DNA from: Isochrysis galbana
Lineage: Eukaryota; Haptophyta; Isochrysidales; Isochrysidaceae
NCBI GenBank assembly: GCA_018136815.1
Contig: CM030932.1
Location: 186,001-250,000 of the forward strand
Direction: 5' to 3'
DNA length: 64,000 bases
Below, in pieces: positions 10,598 through 19,205 of the stretch (its first letter is position 1; the number at the start of each line of letters is the position of its first letter). A program made the translations under genes and the position numbers. Below the pieces are notes generated by a model. It was not told the DNA's origin. It did no database searches and saw only the letters and a list, made by a program, of their open reading frames with translations.

Positions 10598-13500
10598 CTA
10601 CGATTGTGAACGAGAACGAGTACGACTCGAAGGCAGATCAGGAGGAGTACGACTTGTCTCTTGAATTCGACGTGGAATAACTTGATTGGATTGGGAACTT
10701 GAGCTTGGACTTGAAGAGGAGTCTACAGCGGAGTGAGCTTGGGGTTGAACCGGACGGCGGTCGAAAGTGGTGTCGTACGACTCAACTAGATCAGCACAAC
10801 GCCGAAGCAACTCAATTCGAGACTCCCAAGTAGCTTCAGAACGAGGATAGCCGCGCCATTTGACGAGATACTTGAATGAAACTCCATCGCCCTTGCGATC
10901 GAGTAACTCTTCGACCAAGTACTCATCTTCAGCGAGCGGAGACGAATCGGTGACGGTGAAGTACGGACGAAGATTGGAAATGTGAACTTCATCCTTGACT
11001 TGACGATTTTCGAGATCGCGTAGACGGTAGCGAGTGGCCGAGATGGCTTCTTCTACTCGGTAGGGACCGGAGTAGAGATATTGAAGTTTGTTGGCGTGGC
11101 CAGGGATTCGACGACAAACTCTGTCTCCTGGTTTGAAGGTGACACCGAGTTTAGACTTTTGAGAGGCGGAGCGCATCGATTCGCGTTGGGCTTCTTGAGT
11201 ACTTTCGAGGGCGGAACGCCACGACTCGAGAAGCTTCTTATTGAGCTCGGTGGCGTAAATGACGGCATCGGACGGAGGCCTAGATGGAAGCAACTCGAGA
11301 ACAGGAGCAGGGTCAGCAAGTTGAGCTGGAAGACGAAGCTCCCGACCAAACAAGATAGCCGCGGGTGACTTGGGTACGACGCGACCGGCGGTCGCTCGCA
11401 TAGACATGAGAAGAAACGGAAGGTGGTCGACCCAATGGGCGCCGCCTTCATTGGAGACTCGAGTCATCGTGAGGAGAGTTTGTTGAGCTCTTTCCACTAG
11501 CCCTACGCCTTCGTGGCGATAGGCTTCAGTAGTGCTCAAGTCCGTGCCAGTCGCTTTGAGAATTAGGTCCACTAACCGAGAGCAAAGATTCGAGCCGGCG
11601 TCGGTTCGAAGTTGGCGAGGGACTCCATAACGAGATACGATGAGACGCATGAAGACGTCCAGACATTTTGCGGACGAGGGGTTACCGTTGCAAGGCTCAG
11701 CTTCAATCCAACGAGAGAGAGAATCGACGAAAACAATCAGCTTATCAAAACCGGAGCGGCCGGATACGAAATCGTGGGTGGGAGCCATCGAAAGAATATC
11801 GCAATAGACGACGTCGAAAGGATAGGATCCGATAGAAAGACCGGATGGATGGGCGAGCGGTCGCGGTAACGGTTTGCCAAGAGTGCATTCATGGCACTCT
11901 CGAACGTACTCCGATACAGAGGCGGATAGGCCAGGCCAGTAAACTCGAGAACGAAGTAGGGTAGTCATCCTTGTCGCACCTGGGTGACCAAGGTGGTCAT
12001 GGTAGGCGCGGAGGTACGTGTCACGAAGGGACTCCGGAATGTATAAACGAAGAGGAGCCTCTTCCGCCTCTGAGGAGCGGTAGTAGAGTAGGCCATCGCG
12101 AAGCAGGAATCGGGACCTCTTCTTCGACGACGAGCTAGAGTCGATCGAAGAGGAAGCTTTCGGAAGGATCGACTCGAGTTCAGAAATGATCGAGCTAGCG
12201 AACTCGTCGGTAGAGAGCGCTTGACGCAATTCGTCGGCATGAGGCACGCCCACATCGAGATACGAGGAGGTAATCGACTCCGAAGATTCCGATGCTTGAC
12301 GAGCGAGCCTATCGTTTGCTTGTTGGCGGCGAGCGGTGAGGGTGGATGAAGTAACCGCGGCGGCAACTATGTCGTGAATTTCGGAAGAATCGAAAGAATG
12401 GACGTCACTCTCCTCGAGATGGAGAGGATCGTGATCGGGCTCGAGAGCAACTAGGCGGGATAAGCCGTCGGCGTCCCAGTGAGTGACTCCAGGTTTGTGC
12501 ACGACGTCGAATCGATATTCGGCTAGCTTCAGGACCCATCGCATGAGGCGCGAGGCTGGACCACCGGTGACTTGATCTTTCATCGTGTGAAGCCAGCGCA
12601 AAGCTGAATGGTCTACGACGAGGGTGAAGTGGCGACCCCAAAGATAAGGCCTCCAATTTCGGATCGATTCTAGCGCTGCTAGAAGTTCGATTTCAGTAAC
12701 TGTCCAATGGCGCTCAGCCGGACTCAAACTACGACCGTAGTATGCAACAACGCGCTCTCTCCCTTCGTCGTCTTTCTGAGCAAGGACGCCGGCGATGCCT
12801 AGCTTGCTAGCACCGTCGGTCTTAACGAGGAAAGGACGGTCGTCTCGAGGAGGTGCGAGTACGGGTTCTTCACAGATAGCTTGCTTGAGATCTTCGATAG
12901 CCTGGCGACAGGCTTCTGTTTGCGACTCGACCGGGACATCGCACCCTTTCCGCGTGAGAGCGGTTAACGGCGCTGCACGGATCGCAAAACGGCGTATAAA
13001 ACGGCGGTAGTACGAGCACAGTCCAAGGAAAGAACGGACGGCTTCGATAGAGTTGATTTGGGTAGGGTCGATTTTCGAGACGGCTTCCACTTTCTTGGGA
13101 TCCATCCGAAGACCTTCACGCGAAACAACGTGGCCGAGATATTCAGCCGAGGTGGCAAAGAAAACGCATTTCGACATCTTGCAAGTGAGGCCCGCCCAGA
13201 TGAGACGTTCCAAGACAAGATCAAGACGGTGTAACATTTGTTGGAATGACGATTCTTCCCTGGCCTGCAGCGAGTCACCTACGCCTGTCGACCAGGCGCC
13301 GACATCATCCAAGTATGGCATACAAATCTCCCATGCCAGCCCACCGAGAACGGCGTCCATGAGGCGGCACATATACGAGGGACCGGATTGAACACCAAAA
13401 GGCAAGTAATTGAACTCGTACTTGCCGCGATGAGTAGTGAACGCGGTGATATGTTTATCGGACTCTTTGATCGGTATACCCCAGAAACCAGATGCCAGGT

Positions 13501-15499
13501 CCAGGGTGCAAAGGAATAGAGAATCAAGGTTGCCTTGGCCGGACGACAATCGGTCGATGGCTTCTACCGTGAGGGGAAGAGGGCTGTCCTCTAGACGAAG
13601 CTTGGAGTTGACGTCGCGATAATCTACGCAGAAACGTACGGAGCCATCCTTCTTAGTGACTAGCACGACTCGAGAGGCCCACGACGAATTTGATTTCCTA
13701 ATGATGCCCGCGGACTCCATCTTGCAAACTTCGTCCTCTATGATCTTCTCACCCTCTCGTCCAACTCTAGACGGTGCGTGGCGGTGAGCTTCGGCTCCGG
13801 GGTTGAGCGGTAGCTCTACCTCCATCACGTGAGTGTGATTCGGGTTGGTCGGGTCAATTGCGAAAGCAGCGATACGTCGGGCCAGTAGACGACGAACTTG
13901 TTCACGTTGGGGCATCGAGAGACGGCCTTCGGGGTCGATCTTGGCTGCCTCGAGGAGCTTACGCTGGTCCTCGTCGAGCGACTCAATCACATCCGGCGAG
14001 TTAACGGCCCCGACGCGGCGATATGTTCCAGCGTGAATTTTGAATCGAATCTGTAGCGAAGCTACAGGATGGAACGACGGAAGGTGTAGAGGTTTGGGGT
14101 CAGTGTTGACCACCGTAACCGCGATGGTGTGGTCGGAGTTCGACCTCTCTACTTGGGGAATGACGAGAGGAGAGCTATCGATCGTTTCACGCGTAGGGAG
14201 TCGGTCCACGAGCATGGCGCAATCTTCGTGTTCTCGAAGAGCTAGCGGAATTCGGACGTGAAACGTTGCCCGATGATAGGCCGGGATCGTGATAGGTTCG
14301 TGGGTATATAGGAGGTACTCGGAGCCACATGATGCCGGCGCTTTGGCGGCAAACTCATCGGCCGTGTTGAAGAGAGGCTCGGAGACTAGCTGGTTGTCGT
14401 TTTCGGCGGCCTGCGGCCCTCGGAAGAAGTCAGTCGTAATTGGGTTCGCGGAGGTCGGACAGACTTGTGCACAAGTCAGGCTGACAAGGACCATCGCTAT
14501 CGGTGACGTCGAGACGCGAAAGATCGGCGGGGCGTCGGGGCTTGGACTGCCATTAACCCCAAGAGGAGCCACCGTGGATGGAGCACCGAGAGTGATAGAG
14601 CCGTCCGCGCTGTCGGAGGCGAGCTGAATCGAAGCGGCGTGCGTGGCTAAGAAGTCGTTCCCGAGCAGCAGCATCGGGTTGCCTTCAATCACCATGAACG
14701 TATGACGAAAGAGAAATCCGCCGACGGAGAAGACGATTCGAGCCTTGCCTCGCGTGATAAGAGGTAGGCCGTCCGGACCGTGAAGCGGTGTCACCACGGC
14801 TTGTGGCAGCCGCTCGACGCATGCGTCGTTGGGTAGGCCGGACAAGAGGGAAGTGGTCACGACCGACGGGCCAGCTCCGGTGTCAGCGAGGGTGCTGTTG
14901 ACCGTGAGGGCGGAGTCGGCTAAGATGACTCCTTCTTTGCTGGTAGCCTCGCCGGAGCGGCAGACCATTAGATCTCGAACATATAGACAATGCCTTGGGT
15001 AAGCTGAGGGCAGGGTATCCACGACACTCTCCGGTCGGTGCGCGGTCACGTATGCGATGGTGTCGGACGGGGACAGGGTTGGTCGACAGAGTGGTTGCTC
15101 GGGTGAATTCTTCGTCAAAGTGGACGTCGTCTCTTCGGGTACTCCGACTGCCGCTATCGTGGCATAGGGCCTAGAGGCGTCGTCCTCGTGGGTAGAGGGG
15201 CAGGGTGATAGCTTGGGGCTAGTGTAGCCGAGGCCTCTCTTGTCGGTGGGGTGCCTCGGGTGGTCGGACATCTTTTCCCAATCTTTCTCGAGACGGGCTT
15301 GGGCTTCTGTCTTGGGTCTTCGAACTAGTGAGGCTAACTCTTCGGCGCGGATGCCTTTGGCTTCCACGAACTCGATTGGCGCTCGGACGGCAGCGGCGAG
15401 GTCGGATTCCTCGTCGGCGCCTCGTCCGGCTAGAGCTTGCGCTCTTATTTCGTCAGCGGTTTCGAGCGTGACGTTGGACCATTTCTGGTCCCCGTTCAC
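10598..15499 (-). CDS. Gypsy pol polyprotein: PR-RT-RNaseH-IN-chromodomain
   Basis: A single 1633-aa frame. Parts in order, with approximate residues: aspartic protease with ADTGAG (205-210); reverse transcriptase with VTKKDGSVRFCVDYRDVN and catalytic YLDD near 728; RNase H with KTDGASKLGIAG near 890; integrase with an H-H-C-C zinc finger (about 1170-1206) and core VDSLSRWIEAEP and LRTDAGSN (about 1250-1310); C-terminal chromodomain with EDEYLVEELLDRK and YLVKWRGY (about 1523-1580). The chromodomain is typical of chromoviruses, where it guides insertion to modified chromatin. The frame looks whole. The first 200 residues lack a recognisable Gag domain. Confidence 0.95.
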   Translation of the reverse strand: MNGDQKWSNVTLETADEIRAQALAGRGADEESDLAAAVRAPIEFVEAKGIRAEELASLVRRPKTEAQARLEKDWEKMSDHPRHPTDKRGLGYTSPKLSPCPSTHEDDASRPYATIAAVGVPEETTSTLTKNSPEQPLCRPTLSPSDTIAYVTAHRPESVVDTLPSAYPRHCLYVRDLMVCRSGEATSKEGVILADSALTVNSTLADTGAGPSVVTTSLLSGLPNDACVERLPQAVVTPLHGPDGLPLITRGKARIVFSVGGFLFRHTFMVIEGNPMLLLGNDFLATHAASIQLASDSADGSITLGAPSTVAPLGVNGSPSPDAPPIFRVSTSPIAMVLVSLTCAQVCPTSANPITTDFFRGPQAAENDNQLVSEPLFNTADEFAAKAPASCGSEYLLYTHEPITIPAYHRATFHVRIPLALREHEDCAMLVDRLPTRETIDSSPLVIPQVERSNSDHTIAVTVVNTDPKPLHLPSFHPVASLQIRFKIHAGTYRRVGAVNSPDVIESLDEDQRKLLEAAKIDPEGRLSMPQREQVRRLLARRIAAFAIDPTNPNHTHVMEVELPLNPGAEAHRHAPSRVGREGEKIIEDEVCKMESAGIIRKSNSSWASRVVLVTKKDGSVRFCVDYRDVNSKLRLEDSPLPLTVEAIDRLSSGQGNLDSLFLCTLDLASGFWGIPIKESDKHITAFTTHRGKYEFNYLPFGVQSGPSYMCRLMDAVLGGLAWEICMPYLDDVGAWSTGVGDSLQAREESSFQQMLHRLDLVLERLIWAGLTCKMSKCVFFATSAEYLGHVVSREGLRMDPKKVEAVSKIDPTQINSIEAVRSFLGLCSYYRRFIRRFAIRAAPLTALTRKGCDVPVESQTEACRQAIEDLKQAICEEPVLAPPRDDRPFLVKTDGASKLGIAGVLAQKDDEGRERVVAYYGRSLSPAERHWTVTEIELLAALESIRNWRPYLWGRHFTLVVDHSALRWLHTMKDQVTGGPASRLMRWVLKLAEYRFDVVHKPGVTHWDADGLSRLVALEPDHDPLHLEESDVHSFDSSEIHDIVAAAVTSSTLTARRQQANDRLARQASESSESITSSYLDVGVPHADELRQALSTDEFASSIISELESILPKASSSIDSSSSSKKRSRFLLRDGLLYYRSSEAEEAPLRLYIPESLRDTYLRAYHDHLGHPGATRMTTLLRSRVYWPGLSASVSEYVRECHECTLGKPLPRPLAHPSGLSIGSYPFDVVYCDILSMAPTHDFVSGRSGFDKLIVFVDSLSRWIEAEPCNGNPSSAKCLDVFMRLIVSRYGVPRQLRTDAGSNLCSRLVDLILKATGTDLSTTEAYRHEGVGLVERAQQTLLTMTRVSNEGGAHWVDHLPFLLMSMRATAGRVVPKSPAAILFGRELRLPAQLADPAPVLELLPSRPPSDAVIYATELNKKLLESWRSALESTQEAQRESMRSASQKSKLGVTFKPGDRVCRRIPGHANKLQYLYSGPYRVEEAISATRYRLRDLENRQVKDEVHISNLRPYFTVTDSSPLAEDEYLVEELLDRKGDGVSFKYLVKWRGYPRSEATWESRIELLRRCADLVESYDTTFDRRPVQPQAHSAVDSSSSPSSSSQSNQVIPRRIQETSRTPPDLPSSRTRSRSQS

Positions 15500-15946
15500 T
15501 CCGAATGATTGCCATTGTTGGCGCCGCTTCCGGAGAGTCGTCGGCGTCGTCGGACGCGGCGAGCTCGCGCGTGCCGGAGGCGGGGCGGTCCATGGAGAGA
15601 ATGGGTCGTGGAGAGTAGACTCGGAGGCGTAGAGTGGCGTGTCGTTGTCGTAGTTATCGTGGGTTTCTTTTTGGTCTTCGTGGTTGTTTGTCTAGGAGTA
15701 GCTGGACGGGAAACAACGGGGTCGGAAGAAACTTCACTAGTTTCCCTCCCCCTCTCATAACGATGAAGAGCCGACCACGGCTCGTAGGCGTAGCCTCGGT
15801 TGAGCTAAGTGAAGGCCGGTCCAATAGGCTGCGCCGCGCGCAAGCGAGTAGCTCTAACGCGGACAATATCTTCGTCGATGGCTGGTCTCGCTGTTGGCTC
15901 AAATGTCGAAGAAGAACAGGCATCCAATGGGTCGCCATCGCTCCAG

Positions 15947-17023
15947 CTACATCGACGTAGGTGCGGCTGCGAAGAGCGCCACGGTGCGGTGAAGGAGAGA
16001 GGTTAGCCATGGCCGACTCACGGCCATCCACGACGCAGGTTGGCTGGAGAGGCGGCAGCCCTTTGGTGAGGTACAACCCGGTGGCTTTTGGTGTCCAGTG
16101 CCGTGCTCCCAGGGTTGGACGAATTGGGTCGGGGTCAACCCCCCGACTAAACGGCGAGCTTCCGCATGCATCCGAGGGTTCTCAACCGCTACAAACGGAG
16201 CAGTGGCGGAGGCCATTGACTTGAAGACGCGGGCGGCCGACTCAAGAGCGGCACGACGTCCGGGTTCTTGGGAAAGCCATTGGCTGCTGACGGCGGAGAG
16301 GTACGTGCAGGGCGGGTGGGCGATGACTAGGTCCCAACCTAGGTTTTGGACATGAAGCGCGTCGCCTTGGAAGTGGGGCACGTAGCCAATCTCGGAAGGA
16401 TATAAATCGCACGTAGCTACATCAGCTCCGGCGAGTAGGAACATGGAGGAGACGACGCCGCTAGTCTCACCAACGACGAGAACTCGTGGGGCGTGACAGC
16501 CAGAAGTCAGCCCGTCTTGGACTTGTTGACTCGTCTTCGTGAGCTCAGCGCAAAGCTCATCGAAGTGCTTGGGTAGCGCGGCGGCAGGCGAGGCTAAGGT
16601 GCCACTGCGCGGCCGGCGGAGCTCTTGGGCTGCCTCCGTGAGGTGCCGAGGTAATACCACCGCAGAGCCGCTCGCTCGTGCACGAAGAGAGGCGAGAGCG
16701 TGGAGAGCGGGTGACGGGGTATCATCGCGGGTGCCGACATCGGAGTTGTTTCGAGAGGAATCGAAGGACTGGATCGCGGACGCATTGATCGCTGCCACGC
16801 GCATGATGGCGGTGGCAGTGGTATCGAGAGGCAGGCAGTGCTTGGAGGCTGCGACCGGTGGCCGCGGCGACGTTAGGACGAATGGAAGTAGACTCGGATA
16901 TCGACGACGTGGAGACAGGCTCGGAGGACGGGATTGACGAAGAAACTCGGAGAAGTGGGGTGGTCGGATTGCGGCGACGGACGCCGCGGCCGCGAGACCA
17001 CCGGTGAGAGACATGAAGGACAT
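15947..17023 (-). CDS. Phage-type cytosine-methyltransferase-like ORF inside the Gypsy element
   Basis: 358-aa frame. Residues 181-210 (VLVVGETSG ... ATCDLYPSE) look like the AdoMet-binding first motif of small phage DNA methyltransferases (typical form: VLVACEFSG ... SCDLLPSE). Residues 231-245 read DLVIAHPPCTYLSAV, where PPC holds the nucleophilic Cys of the C5 family. VAVENPRMH (278-286) matches the ENV-type motif and QPWEHGTGHQK (303-313) the conserved downstream block. Residues 1-150 are low-complexity and unlike any family I know. It lies on the same strand as pol and just upstream of it. This copy looks broken (about one break). Activity is not implied. Confidence 0.72.
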   Translation of the reverse strand: MSFMSLTGGLAAAASVAAIRPPHFSEFLRQSRPPSLSPRRRYPSLLPFVLTSPRPPVAASKHCLPLDTTATAIMRVAAINASAIQSFDSSRNNSDVGTRDDTPSPALHALASLRARASGSAVVLPRHLTEAAQELRRPRSGTLASPAAALPKHFDELCAELTKTSQQVQDGLTSGCHAPRVLVVGETSGVVSSMFLLAGADVATCDLYPSEIGYVPHFQGDALHVQNLGWDLVIAHPPCTYLSAVSSQWLSQEPGRRAALESAARVFKSMASATAPFVAVENPRMHAEARRLVGGLTPTQFVQPWEHGTGHQKPPGCTSPKGCRLSSQPASWMAVSRPWLTSLLHRTVALFAAAPTSM

Positions 17024-17868
17024 GGCTTAGAGACTCGGTTGGGCTGGCTCAATGGGCGTAGAAGCTCGGTTTGGGAGGCGGCCGTTCCTCGACGTGCAAG
17101 GGAGTTGTGGTCACTCTCCATGGTCACGTCGGGAGAGGGAATCGGGCCAGGCATAGACTTCGTTGCAATCTGTCGTCGGCGGGGTCGGCGCCGGCGAAAG
17201 AAGGGACGTGGCTGTCGAAGAAGCCGGCTGCGGGGAAGGCTGAGGCCAGGTTGGTGGCTCTGCGGCAGCGGCTGTGTGGGTGGTGGCGAAGAGGTTCTGC
17301 AATGCGAAGCATTCTTCGGAGGACTTGGCTCGGCTAGCGGTGCATGGACCGCTAAAATTACGGCGGATTCAGACTCGAATTCGGAAGACTCGGCGACTTG
17401 AGAGAGGCTAGGAGACGGCTGTGCCAGCTCCTCCATGGCTCTTGACTGATGGGATGGCGTGGGAACGCCGGTGGTCGACCGCGGACTCCGCGGTGACGTT
17501 GATTTGTGCTCGGACTCGGACTCGTCGTTCCTAGCGTGCTGGACGCCAAAAACAGGGCTAATTTTCGAAATGGAACGGACGGGGCCGGCCCAAAGGTGAA
17601 GCCCCCTGGCGTCGCAACCGTCGATGAGGGACGAAGCGGACGCTTGTGATGACAATAGGGGCACGGTGGCCAGCACCGGTTGGCTCGGTGCGGCCGTAAT
17701 CTCGGACTCGGTGACGGGCTTGATTACGCGGGCTCGGGATGCACTGTCTTGTGCAATTGGACTCGGACTCGGAACGGAAACGGAAGGGATCGGCTCGGCG
17801 GCGTGCAGCTTGCTGGAGTGGCAGGCCGGCTGCGGCGAGACTCGAAACGGTGGCTTGGACAAGGACAC
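16873..17868 (-). CDS. Ser/Pro-rich ORF of the Gypsy element, possible structural protein
   Basis: 331-aa frame rich in Ser, Pro and basic residues, overlapping the 5' end of the methyltransferase-like frame. Its place, first after the presumed 5' LTR, is where Gag is expected, but I see no CCHC knuckle or capsid signature. It may instead be a partly overlapping frame without a protein product. Confidence 0.35.
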   Translation of the reverse strand: MSLSKPPFRVSPQPACHSSKLHAAEPIPSVSVPSPSPIAQDSASRARVIKPVTESEITAAPSQPVLATVPLLSSQASASSLIDGCDARGLHLWAGPVRSISKISPVFGVQHARNDESESEHKSTSPRSPRSTTGVPTPSHQSRAMEELAQPSPSLSQVAESSEFESESAVILAVHAPLAEPSPPKNASHCRTSSPPPTQPLPQSHQPGLSLPRSRLLRQPRPFFRRRRPRRRQIATKSMPGPIPSPDVTMESDHNSLARRGTAASQTELLRPLSQPNRVSKPCPSCLSPVVSRPRRPSPQSDHPTSPSFFVNPVLRACLHVVDIRVYFHSS

Positions 17869-18062
17869 AGTGGCTGTCGTCGAGGGCTTCGGCGTCAGCT
17901 TGTGTTTGGACTCGATACGCGGTGGCTCGTGAAACGGGGCTCGGTATGGTTGGAATTCTGGACGTGACCGGAGTTTCCAAATGACTCAGACTCGGGCGCG
18001 GAGGACCGAAGGTGAACACTCCCGCGGAAGGAGTGGTCGTCAGAGGCCTCAGTGGGTGGCTG

Positions 18063-18162
18063 NNNNNNNNNNNNNNNNNNNNNNNNNNNNNNNNNNNNNN
18101 NNNNNNNNNNNNNNNNNNNNNNNNNNNNNNNNNNNNNNNNNNNNNNNNNNNNNNNNNNNNNN
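18063..18162. other. Assembly gap (100 N)
   Basis: Exactly 100 N, a standard placeholder. From the repeats on both sides it should hide the Gypsy 5' LTR (about 1.4 kb), one side of its 5-bp duplication, and about 0.65 kb of LINE-like copy A, judged by alignment to copy B (inference). Confidence 0.9.
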
Positions 18163-18964
18163 TTGAAGGCCATAGCGGGCTTGGAATTGTTGCGCACAAT
18201 CTTCATTGACCGCGATGTGCCATGGGCCCCGCGAGGAGCGAGCCCAGAAGTCAGGTTCAGGGTCGACGCCCTCAAGCTCGAGTAGGAGTTCCACAATGGC
18301 CGCATAGACCGTGGTGTCATGGAGCACGAGGTCGCCCGCCTGGCTGAACGACATGTCGTAGTTGGCATCTGTGTCAGGTTGTTGATCTATCTTCTTTGTC
18401 TGAGTCTGGGTCCTGGGGGGCGGGCCCGGGGAGGGTGGGGGTCAGTGGCATCGGGTGTTGGCGGAGGTGGAGAAGCAGGAGTGTGGGCTGCCTAGGAGGT
18501 CTTGGGTGGAGAGTGGTGGCTTGCGTGCTATCTCTGTGTGGCCAGAGGTGTATGTTGCTTCCATGCGTCAGACAGATTGTCAGTATGTTGTGCCCATAAG
18601 GGCCACCCGGCTGCGGGTCGCGCCGCCGAGGCGGCGCGTCCCTTGCCAGGGTGGGAGGGGCCTCTGCCATAAGGCATGCCCAGTGGGGTGCGGCTGGTCC
18701 CTGCCTGATGCTGCTTCCCTGGGTCCTGCAGTCTGCTGCCCCCCATGTGGGGGGCCAGCATGGCTGCTGCGTGTGGTGTGGCCGGGGCCACGGGCCGTGT
18801 GGCGCGACGCGGGTCGCGCTCACCTGCTCGGCCTCTGATGGCGGACGCGGTCGCTTCGACAGCGACTGCTCCATGGGGGCTGGGGGGCCGCCCTCGGCGG
18901 GGGACCCGAAGGAGAGGAGGAGAGCGGCGGCGCGCTCCATGTCAACTGACTATAAAGTTAGTTG
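18163..18964 (-). mobile_element. LINE-like copy A, 5' segment
   Basis: The minus strand opens with a terminal hairpin (18943-18964) followed at once by ATGGAGCG, the start of an ORF1-like frame (MERAAALLLSFGSPAEGGPPAP) nearly identical to copy B (MERAGAPLLSFGPPAEGGPPAP). The more distal part matches ELLLELEGVDPEPDFWARSS of copy B. It ends exactly at the 16-bp duplication 18965-18980. Together with 8111-8934 this is one element split by the Gypsy insertion. Confidence 0.85.
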
Positions 18965-19205
18965 CATATCCAATATTAGATATTACTACTAGTACTACTA
19001 ATTAAAAAGCCCTGTGTTTGACCGCCCTGCTAGTGGCGCTTCTCTTGCCCGTGCAACTCTGACACACGACGAGCTGTTGCACTACTTGGCGGCATGCAAA
19101 GTGCATATCATATCTAAAATCAATCCTCACGGGGTGGCGACATCCAATATGCAACATGTGGCCCATGCGCTAGTCACGAAGCAGTTCGCTGCCCCTTCTT
19201 ACCAA

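Larger units (their letters stand above)
8935..18062 (-). mobile_element. Ty3/Gypsy chromovirus-type retrotransposon with methyltransferase-like ORF
   Basis: Order on the minus strand from the gap: Ser/Pro-rich ORF, methyltransferase-like ORF, pol (protease, RT, RNase H, integrase, chromodomain), purine tract, 3' LTR. The 5' LTR and leader must lie in the N gap. Integrase before a chromodomain places it in Gypsy/chromovirus. Pol is one long uninterrupted frame, so that part looks whole and young; the methyltransferase region looks broken at about one place. No Gag zinc knuckle is recognised. It is inserted in LINE-like copy A. Confidence 0.88.
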
